64,000 nucleotides of DNA from Deinococcus sp. KNUC1210 (lineage in GTDB: Bacteria > Deinococcota > Deinococci > Deinococcales > Deinococcaceae), in assembly GCF_022344005.1 (NCBI RefSeq), contig NZ_CP092190.1:1455001-1519000 (forward strand). Reading direction: 5' to 3'. A program made the translations under genes and the position numbers. The notes beneath the pieces are model-generated. The model searched no databases. It saw only the letters and a list, made by a program, of their open reading frames with translations, and had not been told where the DNA came from. Below, piece after piece: positions 1-10,697 of the stretch (position 1 is its first letter; each line of letters opens with the position of its first letter).

Positions 1-1417
1 CTTCTGTCTGCCCATCGTTCTGCCCTTCCCGCGACCCGAGGCCCGATCCGGTTTCCTCGGGCAGCTTGCTGGTGGCGTCGATGATGAGTTTGCCGCCGTA
101 GCTCCAGCCCCGGCTGCTGTGGTCGAGCGCGTCGATAGGACCGCGTGTGGTCAGGGTGTCGCGGCCCGGCACCGCCTTGGCGGCCACCTCGCGCCAAACG
201 GTCTCGAAATCGTTGACCTTCACGCCGTCGTCGAGCACCACCATCACCTTGGCAAACATCATCTGCCCCAGCCCGAAGAGGCCGTTGGCCGTCTTGTACG
301 CCTCGCCGGGAAAGCGCTTCTTGATGCTCGTGACCACCAGGTTATGCGCTACGCCTGCCGGGGGCATGTGGTAGTCGCTGAGTTCCGGCAGAACGAGCTG
401 TGCAGCGGGCAGAAACAGCCGCTCGGACGCCTCGATCAGATACGCGTCTTCCATCGGCGGGCGGCCCACGATGGTCGCCGGATAAACAGGAGCGCGGCGC
501 ATGGTGATCGCGGTGACGTGAAAGCGCGGGTAGAGGTCGGGGAGCGTGTAGAAGCCGGTGTGATCGCCGAACGGCCCCTCCATGAACCACTCTTCGCCCG
601 GATCAACGTAGCCTTCCAGAATAAATTCGGCGTTGGCCGGAACATCCAGATCGACCGTGATGCCGCGCACCACCGGATAGCGCTGTCCGCGCAGAAAGCC
701 CGCCAGCGCGAATTCGTCGAGGCCAGGAATGGGAGGCAGCGGCGCGGTGGCCGCGTAGATCAGGGCCGGATCGCCGCCCAGCGCGACTGCCACTTCCAGA
801 CGCTTGCCCAGTTTTCTGGCCTTCTCCAGATGCCGCGTGCCGGTCTTGTGGCGCTGCCAGTGCATGCCTGTGGTGGCACGGTCGATGACCTGCATCCGGT
901 ACATGCCCATGTTGCGCTCGCCCGTTTCGGGGTCGCGGGTGATGACCAGCGGCAGCGTGACGAAAGGGCCACCGTCGAGCGGCCAGCATTTCAGGATCGG
1001 CAGCTTGCCCAGATCCACCTCGTCGCCGCGCCACACCACTTCCTGCGAAGCGGCCCGTCTGACGCGGCGCGGCGGCAGATGCATGGCGTCACGCAGTTTT
1101 GGAAGCTGCGACAGCATCCCGCCCACGCCTTTCGCGCCGCTGAGGTCGATCAGGTCGCGCACCCGCCGCGCCAGTTCGTCGAGGTCCGGAACGCCCAGCG
1201 ACAGCGCCACCCGTTCACGGGTTCCGAGCAGACCGATAGCCAGCGGGAACGGACTGTCTTTTACATTCTCGAACAGCAGCGCGGGGCCACCCTTCTTGAC
1301 CAGGCGGTCGGCAATCTCGGTGATCTCCAGCTCGCGGCTGACGGGTACTGTCACACGCAGCAGTTCGCCGCGCTCTTCGAGCAGCCGGATGAACGAAGGA
1401 AGGTCGGGAAAAGACAT
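1..1417 (-). CDS. ubiD: UbiD family decarboxylase (partial, C-terminus beyond window)
   Basis: A continuous minus-strand frame runs from an ATG at 1417 to the window edge without a stop (about 472 residues visible). It shows UbiD-family features: an N-terminal LPSFIRLLEERGEL segment, the NMGMYRMQVIDR motif, the GFLRGQ motif, and the LEGYVDPGEE and EGPFGDHTGFYT block that contains the conserved acidic active-site residues. UbiD enzymes are prenylated-FMN-dependent, reversible aromatic or alpha,beta-unsaturated acid decarboxylases. As Deinococcus makes menaquinone, a role in menaquinone biosynthesis (MqnL-like) is the likely inference, but the substrate cannot be read from sequence. The gene is divergent from aroG. 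The end lies past base 1, so the C-terminus was not seen. Confidence 0.88.
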   Translation of the reverse strand, partial: MSFPDLPSFIRLLEERGELLRVTVPVSRELEITEIADRLVKKGGPALLFENVKDSPFPLAIGLLGTRERVALSLGVPDLDELARRVRDLIDLSGAKGVGGMLSQLPKLRDAMHLPPRRVRRAASQEVVWRGDEVDLGKLPILKCWPLDGGPFVTLPLVITRDPETGERNMGMYRMQVIDRATTGMHWQRHKTGTRHLEKARKLGKRLEVAVALGGDPALIYAATAPLPPIPGLDEFALAGFLRGQRYPVVRGITVDLDVPANAEFILEGYVDPGEEWFMEGPFGDHTGFYTLPDLYPRFHVTAITMRRAPVYPATIVGRPPMEDAYLIEASERLFLPAAQLVLPELSDYHMPPAGVAHNLVVTSIKKRFPGEAYKTANGLFGLGQMMFAKVMVVLDDGVKVNDFETVWREVAAKAVPGRDTLTTRGPIDALDHSSRGWSYGGKLIIDATSKLPEETGSGLGSREGQNDGQTE

Positions 1418-1511
1418 GAGGGCAGTCTAGAGAGTGGAGCGGAGGCAAAGTGCAAGAAAAGCGGGCAGTTCACGTCTAGCCCGCCCCCATCCAACGACGA
1501 TACCGACGTAC

Positions 1512-1517
1512 TAGACT
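1512..1517 (+). promoter_or_regulatory. -10 element of the aroG leader transcript
   Basis: TAGACT lies six bases before an ATG at 1524, the same geometry as other leaderless genes in this window. No good -35 was seen. It would start a transcript at or near 1524, upstream of the attenuator hairpins. Confidence 0.5.
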
Positions 1518-1523
1518 GGGAGC

Positions 1524-1573
1524 ATGTTGAGCGGCGCATTCTTTTTTATTGGCCTGGGATCGTCCGGGCCTGA
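1524..1573 (+). CDS. Putative aromatic amino acid leader peptide (frame broken by one base)
   Basis: The ATG at 1524 opens MLSGAFFF at a run of six T (1542-1547). As written, this frame has no stop and runs in frame into aroG. The -1 frame after the T run reads YWPGIVRA then TGA at 1571-1573. If the run had one more T, or if ribosomes or polymerase slip there, the product is the 16-residue [16 protein letters not shown]. This puts Phe, Tyr and Trp codons next to each other just before hairpin strand 1 of the leader. DAHP synthase is the first enzyme for all three residues. The peptide is inferred from frame logic and context. The base count of the T run decides it. Confidence 0.5.
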
Positions 1574-1638
1574 AGATCGCTGCCTTTTCACCAAGCCGCA
1601 CCTTCTCCGCCCGGAACACCACCGGGCGGCGTTTTTTT
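1551..1638 (+). promoter_or_regulatory. Attenuator-like alternative hairpins in the aroG leader
   Basis: Strand 1 GGCCTGG (1551-1557) pairs with strand 2 CCGGGCC (1564-1570). Strand 3 CCGCCCGG (1607-1614) pairs with strand 4 CCGGGCGG (1622-1629), followed by seven T (1632-1638), forming an intrinsic terminator. Strand 2 CCGGGC (1564-1569) can instead pair with GCCCGG of strand 3 (1609-1614), which would disrupt the terminator. The Phe/Tyr/Trp codons sit immediately before and in strand 1, and the TGA of the -1 frame follows strand 2 directly. This is the classic layout of ribosome-mediated attenuation. No plus-strand gene ends upstream, so the terminator is not a gene-end terminator. Confidence 0.7.
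1607..1638 (+). terminator. Intrinsic terminator in front of aroG (attenuator)
   Basis: An eight-base perfect GC-rich stem (1607-1614 with 1622-1629), a seven-base loop and a run of seven T (1632-1638). It lies between the leader -10 and the aroG ribosome binding site. Confidence 0.8.
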
Positions 1639-1667
1639 GCCGTGCGCCAGCACCCTCAGGAGACTGT

Positions 1668-2744
<1,077 letters not shown>

Positions 2745-2750
2745 GAAGCC

Positions 2751-2789
2751 GAAACGCGGCCTGCTCATTCACAGGGCAGGCCGCGTTTC
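2751..2789 (+). terminator. Terminator hairpin after aroG
   Basis: A perfect 14-base stem (2751-2764 with 2776-2789) with an 11-base loop, seven bases after the aroG stop. The following tract is only CT-rich. Confidence 0.75.
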
Positions 2790-2841
2790 AGCTCTCTCTC
2801 GTAAGACCACTGCTGCCGCGAATTCTGCTTTCGGTCTAAAG

Positions 2842-2870
2842 TTGACAGATTTTATCAACTGATTTACGTT
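2842..2870 (+). promoter_or_regulatory. Sigma-70-type promoter of the metY leader
   Basis: A perfect -35 TTGACA (2842-2847), a 17-base spacer and -10 TACGTT (2865-2870). The predicted start near 2877 gives a 300-base 5' leader before metY. Confidence 0.75.
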
Positions 2871-2964
2871 GAGAGTACCCCTTCCTTTTGTTCGGGGCCA
2901 CGTCATCAGGTCGAGCAGTAGCAGTTCAGCCAGGACCCACGCCGCAACCCTTCAGGGAGAAGCT

Positions 2965-3042
2965 ATGACCGAGATCACCGCGACCAGCACCACCTGCCGA
3001 ATGCGGAGCTACCTGCGTTGTCGACGGGCACTGCGCCCCTGA
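2965..3042 (+). CDS. Small leader ORF (25 aa) upstream of metY, Cys codons
   Basis: An ATG preceded by an AGGGAG ribosome binding site opens a 25-residue frame ending RSYLRCRRALRP, with Cys codons at positions 11 and 19. The stop at 3040-3042 is followed by GC-rich hairpin-forming sequence. One candidate pairs CCCGG (3046-3050) with CCGGG (3068-3072) around an inner CGTTT/AAGCG hairpin and TTTT. Cys-containing leader peptides control sulfur genes in some other high-GC bacteria. A role in sensing cysteine supply for metY is an inference from position and composition only. Confidence 0.4.
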   Translation: MTEITATSTTCRMRSYLRCRRALRP

Positions 3043-4488
<1,446 letters not shown>

Positions 4489-4510
4489 ACAGACGCGCTC
4501 CGCTTCTCCT

Positions 4511-4540
4511 GTCCCGGTTGCCGATAACTGCAACCGGGAC
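4511..4540 (+). terminator. Hairpin after metY
   Basis: A perfect 11-base stem (4511-4521 with 4530-4540) around an eight-base loop, 22 bases after the metY stop. There is no long T tract after it. Confidence 0.65.
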
Positions 4541-4638
4541 CTGTCTATATGGAAGTGGCATTTTTCTCTTCCACGTATCAGAATGTGACATTTTTATCTC
4601 GACCTCCGCCTACACTGAGCTGAGGTGCGAGAATTCTT

Positions 4639-6336
4639 ATGTTCCACAACTCCTCCACGCCTGATCGTTCCCTCACGCCTACTCTGACAACGCGGCAGGC
4701 GTCCCGGGTGTTTTCGTGGACGCGGTTTCTGATCTTTCTGGCGTTGCTGCTGACGCTGGTGGGAAGCATGGGCGGCTTTCTGTGGGCCAATCGCCGCAGC
4801 AGCGAGGAAGTGCTTCAGTGGCAGGCGCGTGACGGCCTGATTCAGCTCGTGCGGGTGACGGGCGACAACGTGCGGGCGTACCTTCAGACTGCCGTGCAGA
4901 TCGTGCGGATCAACCGCTCGCTGATTCTGTCGGGACAGCTCGAAGCCGATAACACCTCGGAAGTGACGCTGACCTTCAATACCATGCTGTACGCCATCGA
5001 TCAGCTCGACGGCGTGCTGCTGGCCCATCCCGACGGGCGCTTTGCCTATGTGCGCCGCGACAGGACGGGCCGCTATATCAAGGTCATCGACGACATCAGC
5101 AAGCAGCAGAGCACCGTGACACTCCTCAATGCCGACAACCGGATGCTGTCGCGCACTGTTGCCGCAGACCGGTACGACCCCCGCAAACGCCCGTGGTACA
5201 TGCTGGCCCAGCAGCACCCGGAAACGCCTGTCTGGACCGCGCCGTATGTCTTCAGTTCGTCCCAGCTTCCGGGTGTGACGGTGGCGACGGCTCTCAACAA
5301 CCGTCGGGGCGAGACGGTGATCGTCGGCACCGATGTGCAGCTCAGCGGTCTGGCGCACCTGCTGGAACACCTGACCCTGACGCCCGGAGGTCGGGCCTTC
5401 ATCACCGACGACAAGGGTTACGCGATCGCCGCGTCGCGTGCGTGGCCCAAGGCGGTCAAGGGGCGGGTACCCACACTGGCAGAAGTGGGCGATCCGCCGC
5501 TTCAGGCGCTGATGCAGGACAACGGACTGTTGAAGATCGGTGACACCAGCGAGGTAACGCGGCGATACCGGGTAGGAAACGAAGCGTATTCCGCTGTTCT
5601 GCGCCGCATCGAGGTTCAGCCGGGCACGTACTGGATGGTCGGGGTGTATGCCCCTGAAGCCGATTTCGTGAGCGATCTGAGCGGTGTAGCCCGGCAACAA
5701 CTGATTCTGATCGTGACCATGACCGTGCTGGCAGTCCTGATCGCCTGGCCGCTGGCCTTCCGCGCCACCCAGCCGCTGACGGCGCTGCACTGGCAGGCGA
5801 CCACCGATTCGATGACCGGACTGCGGAACCGGGCCAGTTTCATGGCGCAGCTCTCGGAACTGCTGGAACACCGCCCGGCACAGCCGAGTTTCCGTGAACT
5901 GGCCGTGGCCCTTTTCGATCTCGATGGCTTCAAGTTCATCAACGATACGCACGGTCACGCCGCCGGAGACGAGGTGCTTCAGCGCATGGGAACGGTGCTG
6001 CGAACGGTGCAGGACGAGGAGATGGTGGCCCGGCTGGGAGGCGACGAGTTTGCCCTGCTGCTGCACGGTGCGGGGCGCGAGGAGATACGGGCGCGGCTCG
6101 AACGCATCTTCCAGACCATCACCACGACCTCGCTGGAGGTGGCAGGCGGGAAGACGCTGCTTCAGGCGACGGCGGGCCTCGCGTTTGCCCAGGCACAGCC
6201 CCCCGGTACCCCCGCCCAGGCCGCCTCACACCTGCTCGCCAGCGCCGACGCCGCGCTGATTCTGGGCAAGAAACGAGGAAAAGGGCGCGTGTGGTCGCTG
6301 GAGGAGGCGCAGCAGGACGACACCCAGGCCGGATGA
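4639..6336 (+). CDS. Membrane-bound diguanylate cyclase with periplasmic sensor (GGDEF)
   Basis: A 565-residue protein. TM1 lies at about residues 25-47, an extracytoplasmic PDC/dCache-like sensor at about 50-345 (with the DPRKRPWY motif common in such sensors), TM2 at about 353-377 and a GGDEF domain at about 390-560. The catalytic loop is intact (LGGDEF near residue 460), preceded by the FDLDGFKFINDTHGHAAGDEVL motif, so it should make cyclic di-GMP from two GTP. The RxxD inhibitory I-site expected just upstream of GGDEF is not seen, so product inhibition may be weak. A -10-like TACACT lies at 4611-4616. The start is the first ATG after GAGGTG. The ligand is unknown. Confidence 0.9.
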   Translation: MFHNSSTPDRSLTPTLTTRQASRVFSWTRFLIFLALLLTLVGSMGGFLWANRRSSEEVLQWQARDGLIQLVRVTGDNVRAYLQTAVQIVRINRSLILSGQLEADNTSEVTLTFNTMLYAIDQLDGVLLAHPDGRFAYVRRDRTGRYIKVIDDISKQQSTVTLLNADNRMLSRTVAADRYDPRKRPWYMLAQQHPETPVWTAPYVFSSSQLPGVTVATALNNRRGETVIVGTDVQLSGLAHLLEHLTLTPGGRAFITDDKGYAIAASRAWPKAVKGRVPTLAEVGDPPLQALMQDNGLLKIGDTSEVTRRYRVGNEAYSAVLRRIEVQPGTYWMVGVYAPEADFVSDLSGVARQQLILIVTMTVLAVLIAWPLAFRATQPLTALHWQATTDSMTGLRNRASFMAQLSELLEHRPAQPSFRELAVALFDLDGFKFINDTHGHAAGDEVLQRMGTVLRTVQDEEMVARLGGDEFALLLHGAGREEIRARLERIFQTITTTSLEVAGGKTLLQATAGLAFAQAQPPGTPAQAASHLLASADAALILGKKRGKGRVWSLEEAQQDDTQAG

Positions 6337-6385
6337 GCTGGAAGTCGTTGGCCGCCCGAGACGGCAAATTCGGGCAGCGCGTGGG

Positions 6386-7198
6386 TCAGCGGCGAATCTC
6401 CAGCTTCGGTGCGCCGAACAGCTCCCGCCTCAGCCGTTCGCGGGCCTCGGTCAGCGCCGCGTCCAGCTCTGGCCCACTTCCGGCGAGCGAACGCAGCCAC
6501 ACCGCTCCACGCGCCGTTCGCCCGCTGGCAAGGCGACCCGGGACCGCCGGAAACTGCGTCACCTCGCTGGCCTCCGTGCCGCCGATCCACACGCCCGAGG
6601 CGCTGTAATCCTGACCGCCCAGCACACCGGGAGCCGTCAGGTCGCCTGCGGCTGGCTGCACATCGACCCGGTCCAGAAACACCCGCTGTCCGGCCCGCCA
6701 GAGCGCTGTGCTGCTGCGGTAACGCCCGAATTGCAGCCGCTCGCCCATCGCCACCCGGCCTGTCGTCAGTGTTTCGGTCAGGCCGAATTCGGCCCCGGCT
6801 TCCAGGTCGGCCCGCAACGTCTGCCGAAAATGGCTGCCCGCAAACGGAATGGTGCGCTCGGGATAGTATTCCAGCCGTCCACCTGCCGCCACGCTGAATT
6901 CGATGTTCTGCACAGCGTCGAGGCCACTGGGCGAGGGCTGCACGCGGGTGGCCGACTGCGTGAGCAGCAGCGCCCGTGCGCCCGGCCCTACCTGCACACG
7001 AATCTCGGCCAGATCGCCGCCCAGAAACCCGCCCGTCGGATTGACGATAAAGACCGACAGTGTGCCGCAGGGCAGTTCGAAGGGCCGAACGATCATCAGG
7101 GGGGCTTTCTGCACGTCGCGCAGCAGCACGGTACGGCTTCCCCGCTGCTCGAAGTCCAGTTCCAGCAGCCCGCTGCGCGTCCGGGAAAACGCGGTCAT
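6386..7198 (-). CDS. ureD: Urease accessory protein UreD
   Basis: A 270-residue UreD/UreH family chaperone that binds apo-urease and, with UreF and UreG, delivers nickel. Typical segments are [30 protein letters not shown] and [18 protein letters not shown]. The ATG at 7198 overlaps the ureG stop by four bases (ATGA), so translation is coupled. An upstream extension of the frame would lie inside ureG and is rejected. It is the last gene of the minus-strand urease operon and shares little space with the convergent diguanylate cyclase gene. Confidence 0.93.
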   Translation of the reverse strand: MTAFSRTRSGLLELDFEQRGSRTVLLRDVQKAPLMIVRPFELPCGTLSVFIVNPTGGFLGGDLAEIRVQVGPGARALLLTQSATRVQPSPSGLDAVQNIEFSVAAGGRLEYYPERTIPFAGSHFRQTLRADLEAGAEFGLTETLTTGRVAMGERLQFGRYRSSTALWRAGQRVFLDRVDVQPAAGDLTAPGVLGGQDYSASGVWIGGTEASEVTQFPAVPGRLASGRTARGAVWLRSLAGSGPELDAALTEARERLRRELFGAPKLEIRR

Positions 7199-7872
7199 GC
7201 GGGCCGCCTCACGACTGCTGAAGGCCCACGGCGGGCGGCGCGACCTCCTCGAACAGCAGGTTCGTGCTGAATCCAGCGGATCACCTCGGGAACGCCCACA
7301 CCGCGCTTCAGGTCGGTGAAGACAAAAGGCCGCAGCTCGCCGCCCGCACTCCGGACGCGCCGGGCATCGGCGTCCATGACTTCCAGATTCGCGCCCACAT
7401 ACGCTGCCAGATCGAGCTTGTTGATGACCAGCAGATCGGAATGCAGAATGCCGGGGCCACCCTTGCGCGGCACCTTCTCGCCGCCCGCCACGTCGATGAC
7501 GAACAGCCACGCATCCACCAGTTCCGGCGAAAAGCTGCTCGCCAGATTATCGCCCCCCGACTCGATAAAGATCATATCGAGGCCGGGAAAATCGAGTTCC
7601 AGCGCCGCCACCGCTTCGAGGTTCAGCGAGGCGTCTTCACGGATGGCGGTATGCGGGCATCCACCGGTCTGCACACCCAGGATGCGCTCGGGCGGCAGGG
7701 CGGCGGCCCGCGTCAGAATCTGCTGATCCTCGAAGGTGTAGATGTCGTTGGTGATGACCGCCAGCCGGTAACGGTCGCGCAGTTCGCGGCACAGCACCTC
7801 CAGCAGCGCGGTCTTGCCGGAACCTACCGGGCCACCGACACCGATCTTGAGCGGAGTGGGTGAAGTCGTCAT
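7195..7872 (-). CDS. ureG: Urease accessory GTPase UreG
   Basis: A SIMIBI-class GTPase that couples GTP hydrolysis to nickel insertion into urease. At 225 residues it has the P-loop [13 protein letters not shown] near the N-terminus, the [11 protein letters not shown] segment, the nickel-binding CPH motif in [14 protein letters not shown], and the NKLDL specificity motif. The C-terminal tail after about residue 205 is Arg/Ala-rich and not conserved. The stop overlaps the ureD start by four bases. Its start faces the DinB gene on the other strand, so ureG-ureD may have their own promoter, separated from ureF by about 620 bases. Confidence 0.95.
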   Translation of the reverse strand: MTTSPTPLKIGVGGPVGSGKTALLEVLCRELRDRYRLAVITNDIYTFEDQQILTRAAALPPERILGVQTGGCPHTAIREDASLNLEAVAALELDFPGLDMIFIESGGDNLASSFSPELVDAWLFVIDVAGGEKVPRKGGPGILHSDLLVINKLDLAAYVGANLEVMDADARRVRSAGGELRPFVFTDLKRGVGVPEVIRWIQHEPAVRGGRAARRGPSAVVRRPA

Positions 7873-8006
7873 GGGCTGTAGTCTGGCGTATTTTTGGCCA
7901 CGAAGATGGCTAGTGTTTCAGCAGAATCTATAGATTTAATTGCCTCTGGACAAAATAGCAGGAGTGGCCTATTCTGTAACAGGAATCACCTTTCAATGGA
8001 GGCTTT

Positions 8007-8489
8007 ATGACCGACACCGAAGCGCCCGCCCTGCTGACCCCGGAAACCCTGCTGCGTCACTGGCAGGGACACCGCCACCTGACCCGCCGGACAATCGGGA
8101 CCTTCCCCGACGACCAGCTTTTTTCGTTCAGCGTGGGCGGCATGCGCCCGTTTGGGACGCTGGCCTGGGAGATGATCACGACCACCACGTACCTGCTGAA
8201 CGCCCTGAAGAGCGACCAATGGGGCTGGGAGGGCATGAGCCGCGAGGAGCGCCCGCAGGAACGCGCCGCACTGCTGAGCGCCTGGGACGACCTCAGCGCC
8301 AGAATCGACGCTGAACTGCCGGGCGTGTCCCCCATCCTCATGACCACCGAAAAAGACATGCCGTTTGGCCGCCAGACGCCGACGAGCGCCACGTTCTACA
8401 TCATCGACAACGAGATTCACCACCGGGGACAGGGCTTTGTGTACCTGCGGGCGCTGGGACTGGAACCACCCGCCTTCTACGAGCGCTGA
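8007..8489 (+). CDS. DinB/YfiT-like four-helix-bundle protein
   Basis: A 160-residue protein of the DinB superfamily, a family expanded in Deinococcus. A likely metal site is seen in the C-terminal EIHHRGQGFVYLRALG helix, with the first histidine probably in the N-terminal helix (HWQGHRH). Family members are often metal-binding thiol transferases or stress proteins, and the function of this one is unknown. GGAGG lies eight bases before the ATG. It sits on the opposite strand between ureF and ureG, splitting the urease cluster, and its end is only seven bases from the ureF stop. Confidence 0.82.
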   Translation: MTDTEAPALLTPETLLRHWQGHRHLTRRTIGTFPDDQLFSFSVGGMRPFGTLAWEMITTTTYLLNALKSDQWGWEGMSREERPQERAALLSAWDDLSARIDAELPGVSPILMTTEKDMPFGRQTPTSATFYIIDNEIHHRGQGFVYLRALGLEPPAFYER

Positions 8490-8496
8490 ACGCACT

Positions 8497-9252
8497 TCAG
8501 GACTGAAACAGGCGCATCGGCAACCCCGGCTGCTCGCTGGCAGCGATATCGAGCGCCGGGCTGAAGCCGCCCAGATCGTCTGGCCCGGCACTCAGCGCCC
8601 GCTGCACACAGGCCAGCACGTCGATTTCCAGCTTCGCCGCAACGCCCTGCGCTTCCAGGCCACCGAGTTTCATCAGGCGGGTGGCACTGACGGCCCGGCC
8701 CAGCAGCCACGCACTCACGTAGGCGGTCACGGCAGCTTCCTGCGGCACCCCGAGGGCGCGGCACAGGCTGCCGTAAGCCGCCGCGTGATGGCGCGGCACT
8801 GCCACATCTTCCAGCACCTCCGGCCACAACCTGAGCGCGGCCCGGCGCAGATTTCCTCCGACCCGCACACTCGCCTGAAACGGGCCCGCGACGGGCTTGA
8901 GCAGGTCGAGCAGGTTGTCGAGAGCAGGTTCACCGGCCCAGGCCAGCGCACACGCGGGCGGGTCGCACTGGCCCCAGCCGCTCTGAAGCTGGCCGCGCAG
9001 AAACCGGTGCAGATCGTCGGCACTGCGAACAGTTCCGTTCGCCGTCAGCGTTTCGAGGCCATCGCTGAAGGCGTAGGCTCCGGCGGGAAAGGCCGAATCG
9101 GAAAGCTGAAGCAGCCGGGGGAGGAAAAGGAAGGAAGAAGGCGACGGGTGAGGGAAAGTGGAGAGCGCAAAAGCCTGCTTCTGGGGCAGCTCTGGCGACT
9201 GTTCGCTTTTCCTCTTCGGGCTGGAACCTTCCCACATTCCTTCACTCATCAT
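8497..9252 (-). CDS. ureF: Urease accessory protein UreF
   Basis: UreF acts as the bridge between UreD-bound urease and UreG. The core begins at about residue 47 with LLQLSDSAFPAGAYAFSDGLETL, the hallmark UreF motif, and continues with RFLRGQL and a C-terminal helix pair. The first 45 residues are Ser/Pro-rich and not part of the family. They are kept because no start codon exists closer to the core. The ATG at 9252 overlaps the ureE end by 11 bases. Confidence 0.9.
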   Translation of the reverse strand: MMSEGMWEGSSPKRKSEQSPELPQKQAFALSTFPHPSPSSFLFLPRLLQLSDSAFPAGAYAFSDGLETLTANGTVRSADDLHRFLRGQLQSGWGQCDPPACALAWAGEPALDNLLDLLKPVAGPFQASVRVGGNLRRAALRLWPEVLEDVAVPRHHAAAYGSLCRALGVPQEAAVTAYVSAWLLGRAVSATRLMKLGGLEAQGVAAKLEIDVLACVQRALSAGPDDLGGFSPALDIAASEQPGLPMRLFQS

Positions 9253-9703
9253 GTTCCCACGCGGGCCGACCCAGAAACGGCCTGTGCTCGCGGGTAAAGG
9301 GCACGCCCAGCCGGGTCAGCAGCAGTTCTATCGGCGCGTCCCACAGGGCCAGGAAGACCTCACCGTCTTCCACGAAATCGCGGTGAAGATTGCCGACGGC
9401 GTGGGCGACCCGCGCTGCCTGAGCCATGCCGACAGGACGAATGGCCGCCACGTCCTCCGGGGCCGCCGTGACCACGTAGGCCACGTTCCCGCGCGTCTCC
9501 AGCACGCTGCCGGGGGCCAGATACGTACCGGTGGGAAACGCCAGCAGCAGTTCAGTTCCGTCGGGGACGGTCAGGCGGCGGCGCACCCGGCGGCGATCCA
9601 GCGCCGTCATCGGCACCTCGACCAGTGCCGCCCCGGAAGGGACGGGCGTTTCGGCCTGCCGTGCCTCCAGACGCAGCCCCAGCCCCGAGAGCCTGCGCGT
9701 CAT
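9242..9703 (-). CDS. ureE: Urease nickel metallochaperone UreE
   Basis: A 153-residue protein with the UreE two-domain layout: a N-terminal peptide-binding-like domain (RRRVRRRLTVPDGTELLLAFPTG) and a C-terminal metal-binding domain with GNLHRDFVEDGEVFL. The classic polyhistidine tail is absent and the protein ends HRPFLGRPAWEHDE, so only a few His remain for nickel. The ATG at 9703 overlaps the hypB stop by four bases. Confidence 0.9.
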   Translation of the reverse strand: MTRRLSGLGLRLEARQAETPVPSGAALVEVPMTALDRRRVRRRLTVPDGTELLLAFPTGTYLAPGSVLETRGNVAYVVTAAPEDVAAIRPVGMAQAARVAHAVGNLHRDFVEDGEVFLALWDAPIELLLTRLGVPFTREHRPFLGRPAWEHDE

Positions 9704-10368
9704 GGCAGCGGCAGCCCGCGCACGAAGCTGTACCACGCATCCAGCCCCGCACCTTTTTTGCTGCTCAGTTCGATGACCTGCACGCCGGGCCGGGCGCGGT
9801 CTATGTTGTCGCGGCACAGCGCCAAGTCGAACTCCACCGCCTCCGCGATGTCCATCTTGGTGATCACCACCACGTCGGCGGTGTTGAACATGGTCGGGTA
9901 TTTCAGCGGCTTGTCCTCGCCCTCGGTGGTGGAAATCAGCACGGCGCGGGCCGCCTCGCCCAGATCGTAGCTGGCAGGGCACACCAGATTGCCCACGTTT
10001 TCTAGAAACAGCACGTCCAGGCCCGCCAGATCGAAGCGGGGCAGAACCGCCTGCACCATGCCCGCGTCGAGGTGGCAGATGGTGCCGGTCACGATCTGTT
10101 CAGCCTGCACGCCCCACTGCCGCAGCCGCGCCGCGTCGTTTTCGGTGGCGAGGTCGCCCACGGCCACCGCCATTCCGAGCTGGCCCTGAAGGTCCCTCAG
10201 CGTGCGTTCCAGCAGCGCCGTTTTTCCCGCACCGGGGCTGGACACCAGATTGATGGCCCGCACCCCCGCCGCCTGAAAGGTCTGCCGGTTATCGGCAGCC
10301 ACGCGGTCATTGTCTTTCAGGATGTTCTGGCGCACGGTCACGATTCGGGGAGCTGGGATGCTGGTCAT
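9700..10368 (-). CDS. hypB: Nickel-incorporation GTPase HypB
   Basis: A 222-residue HypB GTPase. Motifs are the P-loop LVSSPGAGKTALLE, DLATENDAARLRQWG, TGTICHLDAGMV (metal-binding Cys and His at the G-domain interface), ENVGNLVCPASYDLGE and TKMDIAEA. HypB normally loads nickel into [NiFe]-hydrogenase. Here it is embedded in a urease operon with HypA, as in Helicobacter where HypAB also serve urease. No hydrogenase gene is seen in the window. The N-terminal CxxCGC nickel site of some HypB proteins is absent. It overlaps genes on both sides by four bases. Confidence 0.93.
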   Translation of the reverse strand: MTSIPAPRIVTVRQNILKDNDRVAADNRQTFQAAGVRAINLVSSPGAGKTALLERTLRDLQGQLGMAVAVGDLATENDAARLRQWGVQAEQIVTGTICHLDAGMVQAVLPRFDLAGLDVLFLENVGNLVCPASYDLGEAARAVLISTTEGEDKPLKYPTMFNTADVVVITKMDIAEAVEFDLALCRDNIDRARPGVQVIELSSKKGAGLDAWYSFVRGLPLP

Positions 10369-10697
10369 TTTTCTCCTTCTGTTGCCTGCACGCGGAACGC
10401 AGAAAGCTGAACGCCGAAAGGCTGCGCGTGACGGTTGCGGTACAGCTCGCCCTGCAGGTCTTTCAGCGGAATGCGCTGCCAGTCGGTACTCCAGCCGTGA
10501 TTAGCAGCCTTTCGCAGCCACACCTCGGCCCCCTGACGCTGTACCCGAATGTACGCTCCGGGGTCGGAAGGTGAGGCGTGGTCGGCAGCATAGAACTGAA
10601 GTTCCTGCTCCGGCGAGAGGCCCTCCAGCAGCGCCGCGCACCGGGCAGGCGTCCAAGCAGCATTGACCGGTAGAAACTGAGGTTCAGCCGCACTCAT
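10365..10697 (-). CDS. Unknown 110-aa protein between hypA and hypB
   Basis: I do not recognise a family. The protein is small and soluble, with LSPEQELQFYAADHASPSDPGAYIRVQRQGAEVWLRK-type sequence and no metal-binding Cys motif. There is no signal peptide or membrane segment. ATGA overlaps at both ends (with the hypA stop at 10694-10697 and the hypB start at 10365-10368) show that it is translated as part of the urease maturation operon. A helper role in nickel delivery is an inference from this tight coupling only. Confidence 0.75.
   Translation of the reverse strand: MSAAEPQFLPVNAAWTPARCAALLEGLSPEQELQFYAADHASPSDPGAYIRVQRQGAEVWLRKAANHGWSTDWQRIPLKDLQGELYRNRHAQPFGVQLSAFRVQATEGEK

Noticed and set aside
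119..1573. Long plus-strand frame across the UbiD gene
   Set aside because: It is the shadow of the UbiD gene. Only its last codons, ending FYWPGIVRA and a stop, matter, as part of the leader peptide discussion.
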